18,542 bases of DNA from assembly GCA_002451015.1 (NCBI GenBank), contig DKBB01000232.1:10099-28640 (forward strand), read 5' to 3'. Made by a program: the position numbers and the translations under genes. Under the pieces are notes generated by a model, which searched no databases, was not told the DNA's origin, and saw nothing but the letters and a program-made list of their open reading frames with translations. The stretch comes from Acidobacteria bacterium UBA6911. GTDB lineage: Bacteria; Acidobacteriota; UBA6911. Numbering within the stretch: position 1 is the stretch's first letter; each line of letters begins with the position of its first letter. Below are positions 1 through 8,188 of this stretch, piece after piece.

Positions 1-176
1 GCAACTGCAAGCCGCTACGTCGCCCGATTCCCCCGATTTCGCCATTCTGGAACAGCAGGACGATGCCGTTGAACTCGATTTGTCGGCCGATATTAGCGTC
101 GATCCCCAACTCGCTTCAGAACAGACCTCCGAGCAACTGCAAGTCGCTCCGTCGCCTGATTCCCCCGATTTCGTCG
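1..176 (+). repeat. Imperfect 132-bp (44-residue) coding repeat
   Basis: The sequence at 1-44 recurs at 133-176 with only a few substitutions, a period of 132 bp or 44 codons in frame. The encoded segments are QLQAATSPDSPDF and QLQVAPSPDSPDF. The copy ends where the TPR domain begins. The array is cut by the window edge, so more copies may lie upstream. Confidence 0.75.
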
Positions 177-631
177 TGAACGACATGTTCTCCGATCTAC
201 TCGATGAAGTCAGCACTCTTAGCGAACAGGAAATCGCAAAAGAAAGTTACGAAGATCACTTCAGTCTGGGGACGGCTTACCGGGACATGGATTTGATTGA
301 AGAGGCCATCAAAGAATTCCAAACCGCCCTAAGGATCACGGAATCCTCCAAGGATGCCAGGAAACGGGTTCAGTGCTGCGGAATGCTGAGCACCTGCTTT
401 CTTAAAAAAAGCATGCCGCGATCCGCTCTGCGGTGGTGCCAGACGGGACTGAATGTAGAAGGCATCACCACTCTGGAAACAATGGCATTACGCTATGATA
501 TGGGTGTAGCCTATTCTATGGAAGGCAATAAAAAACTAGCTTTGCAGTGTTTCGACCGGATTTTCAACACCGATCCCGGGTATCGCGATGTTGCACAACA
601 AATCGACGAGATTAAAAGCGGCCGGGATTGA
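1..631 (+). CDS. TPR-repeat protein, 3' part (5' end outside window)
   Basis: The reading frame is open from the left edge (first full codon at position 2) to the TGA at 629-631, so the gene starts upstream. A TTG at 80 lies inside the frame and is unlikely to be the real start. The visible N-terminal part is low-complexity and acidic, rich in Ser, Pro, Asp and Gln, with a 44-residue repeat. The C-terminal part carries about three tetratricopeptide repeats: one around HFSLGTAYRDMDLIEEAIKE, one around the GMLSTCF segment, and one around the YDMGVAYSMEG segment. TPRs are helical protein-interaction modules, so a scaffold or assembly role is likely, but no partner or pathway can be named. An intrinsic terminator overlaps the stop codon, so this is the last gene of its transcript. 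Domain call is confident; function is unknown. Confidence 0.85.
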   Translation, partial: QLQAATSPDSPDFAILEQQDDAVELDLSADISVDPQLASEQTSEQLQVAPSPDSPDFVVNDMFSDLLDEVSTLSEQEIAKESYEDHFSLGTAYRDMDLIEEAIKEFQTALRITESSKDARKRVQCCGMLSTCFLKKSMPRSALRWCQTGLNVEGITTLETMALRYDMGVAYSMEGNKKLALQCFDRIFNTDPGYRDVAQQIDEIKSGRD

Positions 632-642
632 TCCGCTTTTTT
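614..642 (+). terminator. Intrinsic terminator of the TPR-protein gene
   Basis: A perfect 8-bp stem (AAAAGCGG at 614-621 with CCGCTTTT at 633-640) and an 11-nt loop run into a six-T tract at 637-642. The hairpin overlaps the TGA stop at 629-631 and separates the TPR gene from the membrane-protein gene at 704. Confidence 0.75.
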
Positions 643-703
643 AAAACGGGATAAAAAGACAGAAACAGACCAGGCTGGTATCATTACTGCCGAAAAATGC
701 ACG

Positions 704-1027
704 ATGCAACAGACATGGATCCCATCCCAGCCTGGAAGTCCCACTCCCCGCCACGGGGCCGGGGGCAATTCCCAGCCTTTTGCCCGTCTACTTAAAATCG
801 TCTACATCCTCTATTCCGTCGAAGCCGGCATATTCCTCCTATGGCTTCCCTGGATGAGTTTTTGGGATACAAATTACCTGACTTACGCCTACCCCCAGAT
901 CCTGCCTGTCATAACAAATTCCTTTTTCAAAGGGGGCGTTCTTGGACTCGGGATAGTAAATTTGATGATAGGAATTCACGAGGTTGTCCATTTCAAGAAA
1001 CTCGCGAAGGGACCTTTTCACAGATAA
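704..1027 (+). CDS. Small two-helix membrane protein, function unknown
   Basis: The frame encodes 107 residues. The first ~28 are Pro/Gly-rich and polar. Two hydrophobic segments follow, about residues 30-52 (the LLKIVYILYSVEAGIFLLW stretch) and 75-94 (KGGVLGLGIVNLMIGIHEVV), then a short basic tail. This predicts an inner-membrane protein with two transmembrane helices. I do not recognise a named family. The ATG at 704 has no clear SD. The 3' end overlaps the start region of the ThiE-like gene by about 44 bp if that gene uses TTG 984, which suggests translational coupling. It follows a terminator, so it probably has its own promoter in the short gap 643-703, but I cannot point to convincing boxes. 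It might aid a membrane-linked function of its neighbour; that is speculation. Confidence 0.65.
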   Translation: MQQTWIPSQPGSPTPRHGAGGNSQPFARLLKIVYILYSVEAGIFLLWLPWMSFWDTNYLTYAYPQILPVITNSFFKGGVLGLGIVNLMIGIHEVVHFKKLAKGPFHR

Positions 1028-1658
1028 GCGCCCCTTGTTTTACTACATTACAGACAGAGGGCGACTCAGCGGAACGTCCTTTTATGCGTGCATCCGCCGT
1101 GTATTGAAATGGGGTGTGGACTTCATACAGGTCCGCGAAAAACATCTGTCCGATCGCGCGCTGTTCGAAATGACACAACGCATAGTAAGGCTAGCCGATC
1201 GAACTGACTGCAGAATACTGGTGAACGGGCGGGCGGATATTGCATTGGCGGCTGGAGCGCACGGTGTGCATCTTCCGTCTAACGCGCTTCCTGTTCCGGA
1301 GATCCGTTCCTGGTCCCCGGAAAATTTTTTAATCGGAGTATCGGTTCATACTCAGGGTGAAGCAGAACGCGCCAGCCAGGAGGGAGCCGACTATGTTCTG
1401 CTCGGGCACGTGTACCGCACACCCTCAAAATACGGTTATGGGCTTCCGCTTGGATTGGATTATCTGAGACAGCTCTGTTCCGGCTCTTCCATTCCCGTTT
1501 TCGGCCTCGGCGGTATCAAGGCGGGACGCATCGAATCCGTTATGGACTCGGGAGCAACCGGCGTGGCCGGTATTCGCCTGTACCAGAACAGATCCGACTT
1601 CAATGATTTGAAAAAGCTTTACAATCCCCGTCAGCGTGACGCATCCAGGATGACCTAG
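984..1658 (+). CDS. thiE: ThiE/TenI-family thiamine-phosphate synthase-like protein
   Basis: A TIM-barrel protein of the ThiE/TenI family, 224 aa from TTG 984. ThiE joins HMP-PP and thiazole phosphate to give thiamine phosphate in the cytoplasm. Motifs in order: YYITDRG (20-26), IQVREKHLS (48-56, the pyrophosphate-binding QxRxK), LVNGRADIALA (79-89), GAHGVHLP (91-98), IGVSVHT (117-123), GADYVLLGHVYRTPSK (134-149), PVFGLGGI (171-178) and GATGVAGIRLY (190-200). The metal-binding acidic residues of classic ThiE look changed: VNG replaces VND, and there is no Asp after GVHL. It may therefore be a TenI-like or divergent enzyme. No other thi gene is nearby. The start is uncertain: only TTG 984 and TTG 1035 are available after an in-frame stop at 969, and neither has a good SD. 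Family confident; exact activity less so. Confidence 0.85.
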   Translation: MSISRNSRRDLFTDKRPLFYYITDRGRLSGTSFYACIRRVLKWGVDFIQVREKHLSDRALFEMTQRIVRLADRTDCRILVNGRADIALAAGAHGVHLPSNALPVPEIRSWSPENFLIGVSVHTQGEAERASQEGADYVLLGHVYRTPSKYGYGLPLGLDYLRQLCSGSSIPVFGLGGIKAGRIESVMDSGATGVAGIRLYQNRSDFNDLKKLYNPRQRDASRMT

Positions 1659-1770
1659 GCCGCATTTTTCACGAGGTTCCGGTCGCTCCGCTTGTACGAG
1701 GCGGTGCAGGGGCATCTGCTGCGGACGCCAATTATGTACAGTATAACTGGCGCGCTGCAAAGAGGTTGCG

Positions 1771-2481
1771 TTACTGCTCCAACACCGGATTCCGGGCATC
1801 CAGATAATGGACCGATATCGTCCCGCCACAGTATTCGAGCAATAGGTTACGCAGTTCTTCCGCTGCTTTTTCAATTTCAGAACGTCCGATCTCGGGCATC
1901 ATCCCGTCGACGTTCACCGCGATATTTCTGGTTTCCGGGGTCATTTTCGAAAAATCAGCGTTTCTCCAGTTCCAGCGCCGACACAACACCCTTTTCGTTC
2001 GCCGGTTCACATAGATCACTTCCCCGGAATCCGGACTCTCGACAGCCTCCGGCTTGAATATAGGCGCGAACATTTCGTCGGAAACCGCCAATCCGAGCGT
2101 TACATCCTCCTCAACCGTATCCATATCGTCGCCGCCGCACGGGATCAGATACCTCAGGCTGATAATATTGAATGCGTCGACAGCAGGAGAAATCGAACGG
2201 ACCGGCTTGGCTGCTTTAACCTGCTTGGCAAGAAAAAGGATTGAAGGCGTATATTTATTCGGATTGGATCCGAACCGGCGATACGCTTCCTGCCATACCA
2301 GCAGCCGCGGGTGGGTTTTCAGGTCCACTGCGGGGTTTTGCCGAACTTCCTCCGCCTGTCTTTGCAGAATCCCCGCCAGTTCCGGACAGTGCTTGCTGTT
2401 GTCGATACCAGAAGCGATGACAATTCCCCGGCAGAAGTTCGGGAACATTTCAAATACGCCGTCTTCGATACAAAATCGCAT
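1771..2481 (-). CDS. Solo B3/4-domain protein (PheRS beta-like)
   Basis: The product is 236 aa and matches stand-alone proteins with the B3/4 domain otherwise found in the beta subunit of phenylalanyl-tRNA synthetase (COG3382-type). Visible signatures are the WQEAYRRFGSNPNKYTPS stretch near residues 63-80, SPAVDAFNIISLRYLIPCGG in the middle (two blocks), and EVIYVNRRTKRVLCRRWNWR, where ligand-site elements of this fold sit. In PheRS this domain houses the editing site; solo versions are proposed to act on free or misacylated amino-acid/tRNA species, but the role is not settled. ATG 2481 is preceded by AAGGTGG at good spacing. The gene is monocistronic: it converges on thiE at the left and is divergent from the AhpD-like gene at the right. 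Confidence 0.85.
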   Translation of the reverse strand: MRFCIEDGVFEMFPNFCRGIVIASGIDNSKHCPELAGILQRQAEEVRQNPAVDLKTHPRLLVWQEAYRRFGSNPNKYTPSILFLAKQVKAAKPVRSISPAVDAFNIISLRYLIPCGGDDMDTVEEDVTLGLAVSDEMFAPIFKPEAVESPDSGEVIYVNRRTKRVLCRRWNWRNADFSKMTPETRNIAVNVDGMMPEIGRSEIEKAAEELRNLLLEYCGGTISVHYLDARNPVLEQ

Positions 2482-2757
2482 AGAACCACCTTTTCATCAA
2501 ATGCACGCCTTAAGAAACAGATGCCATAGATACCACAAATCCGGCATTAAGGAAACGGCCGTAGGATCGTTTTTTTCAAGGCCTTCCGATTCCATCGCGA
2601 CTGAAAGGATAACACGCAACTAATGTAAATAACTTAATTCCTATTGGGAACGGAGATGCATTTGCATTATCGGAAAGTTTTTAATAATTTCTTGGACCAT
2701 TTGTCGTAGTATTCAGCTTTACCCCTGTCTGCCTTGTTTAAGGCAAAGGAAAACACC

Positions 2758-3105
2758 ATGATAGAAGACAAATTGAAGGATCTTGCGGAAACAAGAAAAT
2801 GGGCGCACCGGAAAATGACGGAAAATAATTCCGCGGTTTACAGGGCGTTTATGCAAATGGAACAAGCGACCTACTCGGATGGAGCTCTGGATAAAAAAAT
2901 CAAGGAACTTATTGCGGTCGGTATTTCGCTACGACTCAACTGCGAGTCATGCATGCAGTGGCACATCGAACAGGCGGCTGCATCCGGGGCATCGCACGAT
3001 GAGACTCTGGAAGCCATCGAAGTGGCGATAGAAATGGGAGGAGGTCCGGCGACCGTATCGGCCCGTTTTGCGCTTCAGGTTATGGACAGGGTCTTTGCAG
3101 ATTGA
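2758..3105 (+). CDS. AhpD-like carboxymuconolactone decarboxylase family protein
   Basis: The product is a 115-aa helical protein. ATG 2758 is chosen over an upstream TTG at 2734 because AAAGGA precedes it at about 7 nt. The active-site pattern is Glu50, Cys62, Cys65 (CESC), His69. Its spacing, E-x11-C-x2-C-x3-H, is the one known from AhpD, where the cysteine pair and the Glu/His relay reduce peroxiredoxin substrates. The small single-domain size fits the CMD/AhpD superfamily, which usually forms trimers or hexamers in the cytoplasm. No ahpC or other peroxiredoxin gene is adjacent, so the reductant and partner are unknown. A thiol-disulfide redox role is more likely than decarboxylation, since both cysteines are kept. 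It is alone on its strand and converges with hypE. Confidence 0.88.
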   Translation: MIEDKLKDLAETRKWAHRKMTENNSAVYRAFMQMEQATYSDGALDKKIKELIAVGISLRLNCESCMQWHIEQAAASGASHDETLEAIEVAIEMGGGPATVSARFALQVMDRVFAD

Positions 3106-3121
3106 ACAAGCTTACGGTTTA

Positions 3122-3142
3122 CCCGGTACGAACCGGACCGGG
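3122..3142. other. GC-rich hairpin between convergent genes
   Basis: CCCGGT at 3122-3127 pairs with ACCGGG at 3137-3142 in the 61-bp gap between the stop of the CMD-family gene and the stop of hypE. A smaller internal alternative (CCGGT/ACCGG around ACGA) also exists. There is no T tract, so it is a possible bidirectional transcription-end structure rather than a textbook terminator. Confidence 0.35.
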
Positions 3143-3166
3143 ACACAGGATGCCGGAACACTTGGA

Positions 3167-4228
3167 TCAACAGATTCGCGGCATCTGCTCCCCGCTTATC
3201 ATATCAATAATCCTGGAAGTGCCGAGACGGCTCCGCTGGGTGACCAGGCCGGGACTTCCGGCCATTACGCTCCCGATAATGCACGCATCCTTTCCAAGAG
3301 GATGGGCGCGCAAAATCTCCACGGCCCGTTCCGATTCAGACGCCGGAACAAAGGCGATAAAACGTCCTTCGTTCGCCAGATATATTGGGTCGAAGCCGAG
3401 AATTTCACACGCTCCCCGGACATTTTCCGGCACAGGGACTTTGGCCTCTTGTATTTCGATCTGATGTTGGGCTGCTTCGGCAATCTCGACAAGCGCGCTT
3501 GCAAGGCCGCCTCTGGTCAAATCTCTCAAGCAGTGCACTTCAACGCCTTCTGACAACAGGCCGAGAACGATTCCGGAAAGCGCAGCACAATCGCTCTCAA
3601 GATCTGTCTCGAATTCAAATCCTTCCCGGGTCGCCATTATCGTGATTCCGTGTCGCCCGATGTCTCCGCTTAAAAGGACTGCATCCCCCGGCCGGACGTG
3701 CACAGGCGAGATCGGCTGTTTGGTTTCCAAAGCCCCGATGCCCGCGGTATTGATAAAAATGCCGTCCCCCTTACCACGTTCCACAACCTTGGTATCCCCT
3801 GCGACGATCTCTATCCCGGACTCTCTGGCAACGGACTTCATCGATTGAACGACCCGCCAGAGCGTATCCATCGGAAGTCCCTCTTCAAGTATAAAGCCCA
3901 CCGTCAGGTAAAGTGGCCGGGCGCCACACATGGCCAGATCGTTCACAGTCCCGTTTACAGCAAGACTGCCGATATCTCCACCCGGGAAAAAAAGCGGCTG
4001 CACCACGTAGGAATCGGTCGTGAATGCTATCTTGTGCGAAGGCATTTCGAGCGAGGCTCCATCATGTCTGGATTCCAGGGCCGGGTTGCCGAATGCCGGG
4101 AGAAACATTTTTTCGATGAGCTGGTGCGACAATTTTCCGCCGCCGCCGTGCGCCATTACTATATTCGAGTACAGTCCGACGGGAACAGGACAGGAAAAGT
4201 CTGCGATGGATTTCTTTTCGGATGGCAT
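3167..4228 (-). CDS. hypE: HypE, carbamoyl dehydratase of NiFe-hydrogenase maturation
   Basis: The product is 353 aa, usual for HypE. HypE receives a carbamoyl group from HypF on its C-terminal cysteine and dehydrates it, with ATP, to a thiocyanate that supplies the CN- ligands of the NiFe site. Diagnostic features are the glycine-rich [13 protein letters not shown] near residues 26-38, [42 protein letters not shown], the [13 protein letters not shown] block, and the essential C-terminal end PRIC with Cys353 as last residue. It is the last gene of the leftward hyp operon, 77 bp after hypD. The gap holds a 10-bp inverted repeat, and the SD is weak, so separate regulation or coupling loss is possible. 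Confidence 0.97.
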   Translation of the reverse strand: MPSEKKSIADFSCPVPVGLYSNIVMAHGGGGKLSHQLIEKMFLPAFGNPALESRHDGASLEMPSHKIAFTTDSYVVQPLFFPGGDIGSLAVNGTVNDLAMCGARPLYLTVGFILEEGLPMDTLWRVVQSMKSVARESGIEIVAGDTKVVERGKGDGIFINTAGIGALETKQPISPVHVRPGDAVLLSGDIGRHGITIMATREGFEFETDLESDCAALSGIVLGLLSEGVEVHCLRDLTRGGLASALVEIAEAAQHQIEIQEAKVPVPENVRGACEILGFDPIYLANEGRFIAFVPASESERAVEILRAHPLGKDACIIGSVMAGSPGLVTQRSRLGTSRIIDMISGEQMPRIC

Positions 4229-4261
4229 GATCTATTACCGTTATTTAATTAAATCAGGAAT

Positions 4262-4296
4262 ATAATACTTAGCTGGAAATACATATTAAGTATTAT
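4262..4296. repeat. AT-rich perfect inverted repeat between hypD and hypE
   Basis: ATAATACTTA at 4262-4271 is repeated in inverse as TAAGTATTAT at 4287-4296, ten perfect pairs around a 15-nt spacer. A separate 12-bp perfect palindrome, ATTTAATTAAAT, lies at 4243-4254. Both sit in the 77-bp gap 4229-4305 upstream of hypE. The gap is much more AT-rich than its surroundings, and could hold an operator, an internal promoter or an mRNA processing hairpin. Confidence 0.6.
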
Positions 4297-4305
4297 GTCC
4301 CCGAT

Positions 4306-5394
4306 TTAAGTTCTTCTGCGATATTTGAAATAAGCCGCACAGGCGCCTTCGGAAGAAACCATTGTCGCTCCCAGAGGATGCTCCGGCGTGCAGCGGGTGT
4401 TGAACGCAGAACACTCATGGGGCTTCCGGGTTCCCTGCAGAATGAAACCGCTGATGCACTCCGAATCTTCCTCCGCAGCCAGGCGCGCCACCCCGAAACG
4501 CGACTCGGCATCATACTCGGCATATTTCTCCTGCAACCCTAGACCACTGACGGGAATTTCTCCAACACCGCGCCATTTCCGGTCGACCACGCGGAACACT
4601 TCCCGGATGGCTTTTCGGGCGGGAAGGTTCCCTTCCCTGCGCACTGATCGCGCATATTGATTTTCGACCTCAAAACGGCCTTTCTCCAGCTGGCAGATAC
4701 ACATGTAAATACCCTGAAGAATATCAACAGGTTCGAATCCGGTGACTACGATCGGCACCCGGTATTTCCGGGCGATAGGCTCGTATTCCTCGTATCCCAT
4801 AATTGCGCAGACATGCCCCGCGGCAAGGAATCCCTGCACCCGGTTTTCTTCCGCCGTAAGAATCGCCTCCATGGCCGGTGGCACCCGCACGTGTGAAACC
4901 AGAAGCGTGAAGTTGCCGATTCCTTTTTGACGCGCCTGCAGCACCGCCATGGCACTTGCCGGGGCGGTGGTTTCAAATCCTACTGCAAAAAAAACGACCT
5001 CACGGCCCGGATTCTCGGATGCGATCCTGATTGCATCAAGCGGTGAATAGAGAATCCGTACGTCCCCGCCGGAGGCTTTCACCGAAAGTAGATCTTTTGA
5101 AATTCCCGGAACACGGAGCATGTCACCGAAAGAACAGAATATCACGCCAGGTACCGACGCAATTTCGATCGCTTTTTCTATAAGCTCTACGGGCGTGACG
5201 CACACCGGGCAACCGGGGCCGTGAACCAGCGTGATTTCCGTCGGCAGGAGCGAGTCCAGCCCGAAACGGACGATTGCATGGGTCTGACCGCCGCACACTT
5301 CCATGAGGGTCCAGGGAGTCGTTGTCATGCGCCGGATATCCTCTGCGATTATCCCGGCGGCCTCCGAATTACGGTATTCGTCAATATATTTCAC
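4306..5394 (-). CDS. hypD: HypD, Fe(CN)2CO assembly scaffold
   Basis: The product is 362 aa, normal for HypD, the iron-sulfur protein that with HypC carries iron while the CN and CO ligands are attached. Motifs: MEVCGGQTH with Cys34, [10 protein letters not shown] with Cys62 and Cys65, the [10 protein letters not shown] block, [10 protein letters not shown], and the C-terminal cysteine set that binds the 4Fe-4S cluster (near [16 protein letters not shown] and GACAAYF). The start is a GTG at 5394 whose GTGA overlaps the hypC TGA by 4 bp, so translation is coupled to hypC, its physical partner. No frameshift or missing key cysteine is seen. Confidence 0.97.
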   Translation of the reverse strand: MKYIDEYRNSEAAGIIAEDIRRMTTTPWTLMEVCGGQTHAIVRFGLDSLLPTEITLVHGPGCPVCVTPVELIEKAIEIASVPGVIFCSFGDMLRVPGISKDLLSVKASGGDVRILYSPLDAIRIASENPGREVVFFAVGFETTAPASAMAVLQARQKGIGNFTLLVSHVRVPPAMEAILTAEENRVQGFLAAGHVCAIMGYEEYEPIARKYRVPIVVTGFEPVDILQGIYMCICQLEKGRFEVENQYARSVRREGNLPARKAIREVFRVVDRKWRGVGEIPVSGLGLQEKYAEYDAESRFGVARLAAEEDSECISGFILQGTRKPHECSAFNTRCTPEHPLGATMVSSEGACAAYFKYRRRT

Positions 5395-5648
5395 TTTTGA
5401 CCGCTTTCCGTAGGATCATCATTTTCATCCATCCTTTTCAGGAATTCAAAAACAAGGCCGGCCTGCTCTTCATCGATAACGCTGATGGCGAAACCTGCAT
5501 GAACCAGAACATAGTCGCCCGTTTTCGCTTCAGGGACATAGGCCAGATTCACCTGCTTTACAATACCGGCGAAATCCACTCTGCCGCAGAGCATCAACGG
5601 ATCGTCTCCCTCTATACTCAGGACTTTACCGGGGACGGCTAAACACAT
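5391..5648 (-). CDS. hypC: HypC/HupF-family hydrogenase maturation chaperone
   Basis: The product is 85 aa, typical of HypC. It begins MCLAVPGKV, with the essential Cys2 that becomes N-terminal after Met removal and contacts HypD and the large-subunit precursor. The central DFAG and LVHAGFAI segments fit the family's small beta-barrel. The acidic C-terminal tail (DENDDPTES) is longer than the minimum. GAGG lies about 5 nt before the ATG. The gene overlaps hypD by 4 bp but is separated from hypF by 173 bp that carry heptamer repeats, so hypC-hypD may be a sub-operon. Confidence 0.96.
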   Translation of the reverse strand: MCLAVPGKVLSIEGDDPLMLCGRVDFAGIVKQVNLAYVPEAKTGDYVLVHAGFAISVIDEEQAGLVFEFLKRMDENDDPTESGQK

Positions 5649-5725
5649 AAAAACCTCAGTCTCATACTTAAGATGACCCTCAATGGTTCGTTGCTAAATC
5701 CGTATATGGATCTTATTCTTATTAG

Positions 5726-5810
5726 AAGCCAGAAGCCAGTAGTCAGAACTCAGAAGTAATATTTGTATTCTCTCGATTCTTATTATTATTTCTGGCTCCT
5801 GATTTCTGAG
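5726..5810. repeat. AARYCAG heptamer arrays in inverted orientation (hypF-hypC gap)
   Basis: On the plus strand four heptamers lie head to tail: AAGCCAG 5726-5732, AAGCCAG 5733-5739, TAGTCAG 5740-5746, AACTCAG 5747-5753. On the minus strand the same type runs as CTCAG 5810-5806, AAATCAG 5805-5799, GAGCCAG 5798-5792. The AT-rich centre carries no gene. The two arrays face each other and can pair partially. The whole lies in the 173-bp gap between the hypC start and the hypF stop. Confidence 0.7.
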
Positions 5811-5821
5811 GTCTATATCTC

Positions 5822-8188
5822 TTATTTCACGGCCTTTAGAGAATCAGGGTTTTTCATATCCGATTGCTTAAGCATCCTCGATACGGCGACAATCTGGCCT
5901 GGAGCAATACATCCGTCATTGGGCGGTATTCTCTGGTGCCAGTAAGGTCTAAGGCCCGCAGCTTCGAGCTGCCGCACCGACCGTTCCAGGAGATACCTGT
6001 TCTGAAAACAGCCCCCGGTCAGAACAACCCGTGTTTCACCCACTCGCCTGGACACTTCAACGATAATCTCTACCAATGTGTTGTGAAACTTGATCGAAAC
6101 CAGTCCCGGGGAAATTGAATTTCCAATGTCCTCGACAAGGGCAAGGATCATAGGTTTCCAGTCTACAATCATACCGGCCGGGAAGTGTGGATCCGGACCG
6201 TTTCCGTCATCCCGGCATTTGGGAATCGACTCCCGGTCTGCAATGGTAAACGGGTAAGCCTCCTCCGACACCAATGATCCAATGGCAAATTCCGTTTCCA
6301 TGGCCGCCTGTCCTTCAAACCGGATCTCCTGGCGCATTCCCGAGATCGAGGCCACGGCATCAAAGAGACGCCCCGCGCTGGAGGTCCGGGGCGAGTTTAG
6401 CCTTCTCTTCAGCATATGTGCGATTACGGAGATCTCCGATTTGTCGAAAGCCTGAACTGGATGAAGGTCCGATCGTTCGAATACCTGTTCGCCCAGTGCT
6501 TCATAAAGAACGCCGAGTGCCGTGCGCCTAGGCTCCCGGATCGCCGATTCGCCCCCGGGCAGGCTGAACTGCCTCAAGGAACCAACCCGGTCGAATGAGG
6601 TCCGATTGGTGAGCAGGAATTCTCCGCCCCACACCGTGCCGTCCGGACCGAAACCGGTGCCGTCCCACGCGACGCCCAGCACCGTACCTTCCAGCTCGTT
6701 TTCCGCCATGCAAGCCGTTACATGGGCGTAATGATGTTGCACCCAGATTGCCGGGATACCGCATTCCCGGGCGTATTTTGAGGAGATATAATCCGGATGC
6801 ATGTCCGCCGCAACTTTTTCAGGATCGAAACGGTACAGGCGGCGGAAGCTTTCGATCGCGCCCAGAAAGGCTCCGGAAGTCTCCCTGTTTTCCAAGTCTC
6901 CGATGTGCTGGCTGATGAAGATGTTATCGTCGATGGATACTGCGACGGTGTTTTTCAAATGGCCGCCGACAGCCAGGATCCCGGGCAAAATGCCTCTGGA
7001 ATGCAGAGGCAGAGGCGCGTACCCTCGGGCACGCCGGAGGATGAGTTCCCTGCCCAGCAGGACCCGGACGATGGAATCGTCCACATGCCGGACAATCGGA
7101 CGGTTGTGGACGAGAAAAAAGTCGGCGATTGCAGCAAGCCGAACCAGCGCCTCCCGTTCGTCCGTACAAATCGGCTCGTCGGAGATATTGCCGCTGGTCG
7201 CGATGACCGGCGCGCCGAGTTGCTGCATCAGGAGCTGATGCATGGGTGTATAGGGAAGCATCACGCCGAGACAGGGATTGCCCGGAGCCACAGAACAGGC
7301 AATGTTTTTTGAAGACGCAGAATTCTTTCGTCGTAGGATCACGATCGGAGACTCGGGAGATGTCAACAACCGTTCTTCAAACCTGGAAACTTCACAGTCC
7401 GTCGAGATCCTCCCGAGCGACGGGTACATCAGGGCGAACGGCTTCTCCTCGCGATGCTTTCTTTGCCGCAGTTCCGCAACCGCCCTATCGTTTCCGGCAG
7501 CGGCAAGAAGATGAAATCCCCCGATCCCTTTCACGGCCACGATCTTCCCCTCCAGAATCGCTTCTGCCGACTGCACCAGAGCATCATAGCGATCCGCCAG
7601 TGTGCTGCCGCAAGAATCCCATAATTCCAGCACGGGTCCGCAGTCGGGGCAGGCGTTTGGCTGGGCATGGAACCGCCGGTCCAGGGGGTCTTCATATTCC
7701 CGGCGGCATTCAGAACACATTTCGAAGGATTTCATGGACGTGTTCGGTCGGTCGTAGGGAAGGGACTCAACGATCGTGAAACGCGGACCGCAGTTTGTGC
7801 AGTTGGTAAAAGGGTAGCGGTAGCGCCGGTTGTCCGGATCCGAAACTTCCGCAAGACACGTTTCGCAGGCGGCAATATCGGGCAGGATCAGAGCACTGTA
7901 GTTCCCTGCTGGATCGCCGTTTTGGATTTTAAATTCCGCGAAACCGACCGGATCCAGGAAGGAAAACTCCAGGCTCTGAATGGACGCCGGGGCAGGCTTC
8001 TCATGCTGAACTCGAAAAAGGAAGGTCTCAAGATCCCCTCGCAGACCTTCAATTTCAATGAAAACCCCCCGGGGAGAATTGAACACCCGTCCGGTCAGTT
8101 TCATATCGGATGCAAGCCGGTATACGAAGGGTCGGAAGCCTACCCCCTGCACAGCGCCACGGATGGTAACCTGCATCCTCAGAATCAC
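5822..8188 (-). CDS. hypF: HypF carbamoyltransferase of NiFe-hydrogenase maturation
   Basis: HypF converts carbamoyl phosphate and ATP to carbamoyl-adenylate and passes the carbamoyl group to the HypE C-terminal cysteine. Residues are numbered from GTG 8188 (788 aa). An acylphosphatase domain opens the protein (GAVQGVGFRPFVYRLA at 11-26). Two Cys4 zinc fingers follow (Cys108/111/130/133 and Cys158/161/180/183), then a YrdC-like domain (roughly 190-375, with GIGGFHLLA and ATSGNISDEP). A Kae1-like domain closes it (about 400-775), with VQHHYAH at 483-489 and the VAWDGTGFGPDG motif. GTG 8188 is chosen because it forms the same 4-bp GTGA overlap with the upstream gene as hypC-hypD and leaves a standard N-terminus. 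TTG 8227, ATG 8200 and ATG 8176 are in-frame alternatives. All expected domains are present. Confidence 0.96.
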   Translation of the reverse strand: MILRMQVTIRGAVQGVGFRPFVYRLASDMKLTGRVFNSPRGVFIEIEGLRGDLETFLFRVQHEKPAPASIQSLEFSFLDPVGFAEFKIQNGDPAGNYSALILPDIAACETCLAEVSDPDNRRYRYPFTNCTNCGPRFTIVESLPYDRPNTSMKSFEMCSECRREYEDPLDRRFHAQPNACPDCGPVLELWDSCGSTLADRYDALVQSAEAILEGKIVAVKGIGGFHLLAAAGNDRAVAELRQRKHREEKPFALMYPSLGRISTDCEVSRFEERLLTSPESPIVILRRKNSASSKNIACSVAPGNPCLGVMLPYTPMHQLLMQQLGAPVIATSGNISDEPICTDEREALVRLAAIADFFLVHNRPIVRHVDDSIVRVLLGRELILRRARGYAPLPLHSRGILPGILAVGGHLKNTVAVSIDDNIFISQHIGDLENRETSGAFLGAIESFRRLYRFDPEKVAADMHPDYISSKYARECGIPAIWVQHHYAHVTACMAENELEGTVLGVAWDGTGFGPDGTVWGGEFLLTNRTSFDRVGSLRQFSLPGGESAIREPRRTALGVLYEALGEQVFERSDLHPVQAFDKSEISVIAHMLKRRLNSPRTSSAGRLFDAVASISGMRQEIRFEGQAAMETEFAIGSLVSEEAYPFTIADRESIPKCRDDGNGPDPHFPAGMIVDWKPMILALVEDIGNSISPGLVSIKFHNTLVEIIVEVSRRVGETRVVLTGGCFQNRYLLERSVRQLEAAGLRPYWHQRIPPNDGCIAPGQIVAVSRMLKQSDMKNPDSLKAVK

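Noticed and set aside
2054..2623. 189-codon open frame on the plus strand
   Set aside because: Antisense to the B3/4-domain gene and without recognisable motifs.
4728..4740. tRNA T-loop-like GGTTCGAATCC on the plus strand
   Set aside because: It lies inside hypD coding sequence (reverse strand, encoding TGFEPVD), with no acceptor, D or anticodon arms around it.
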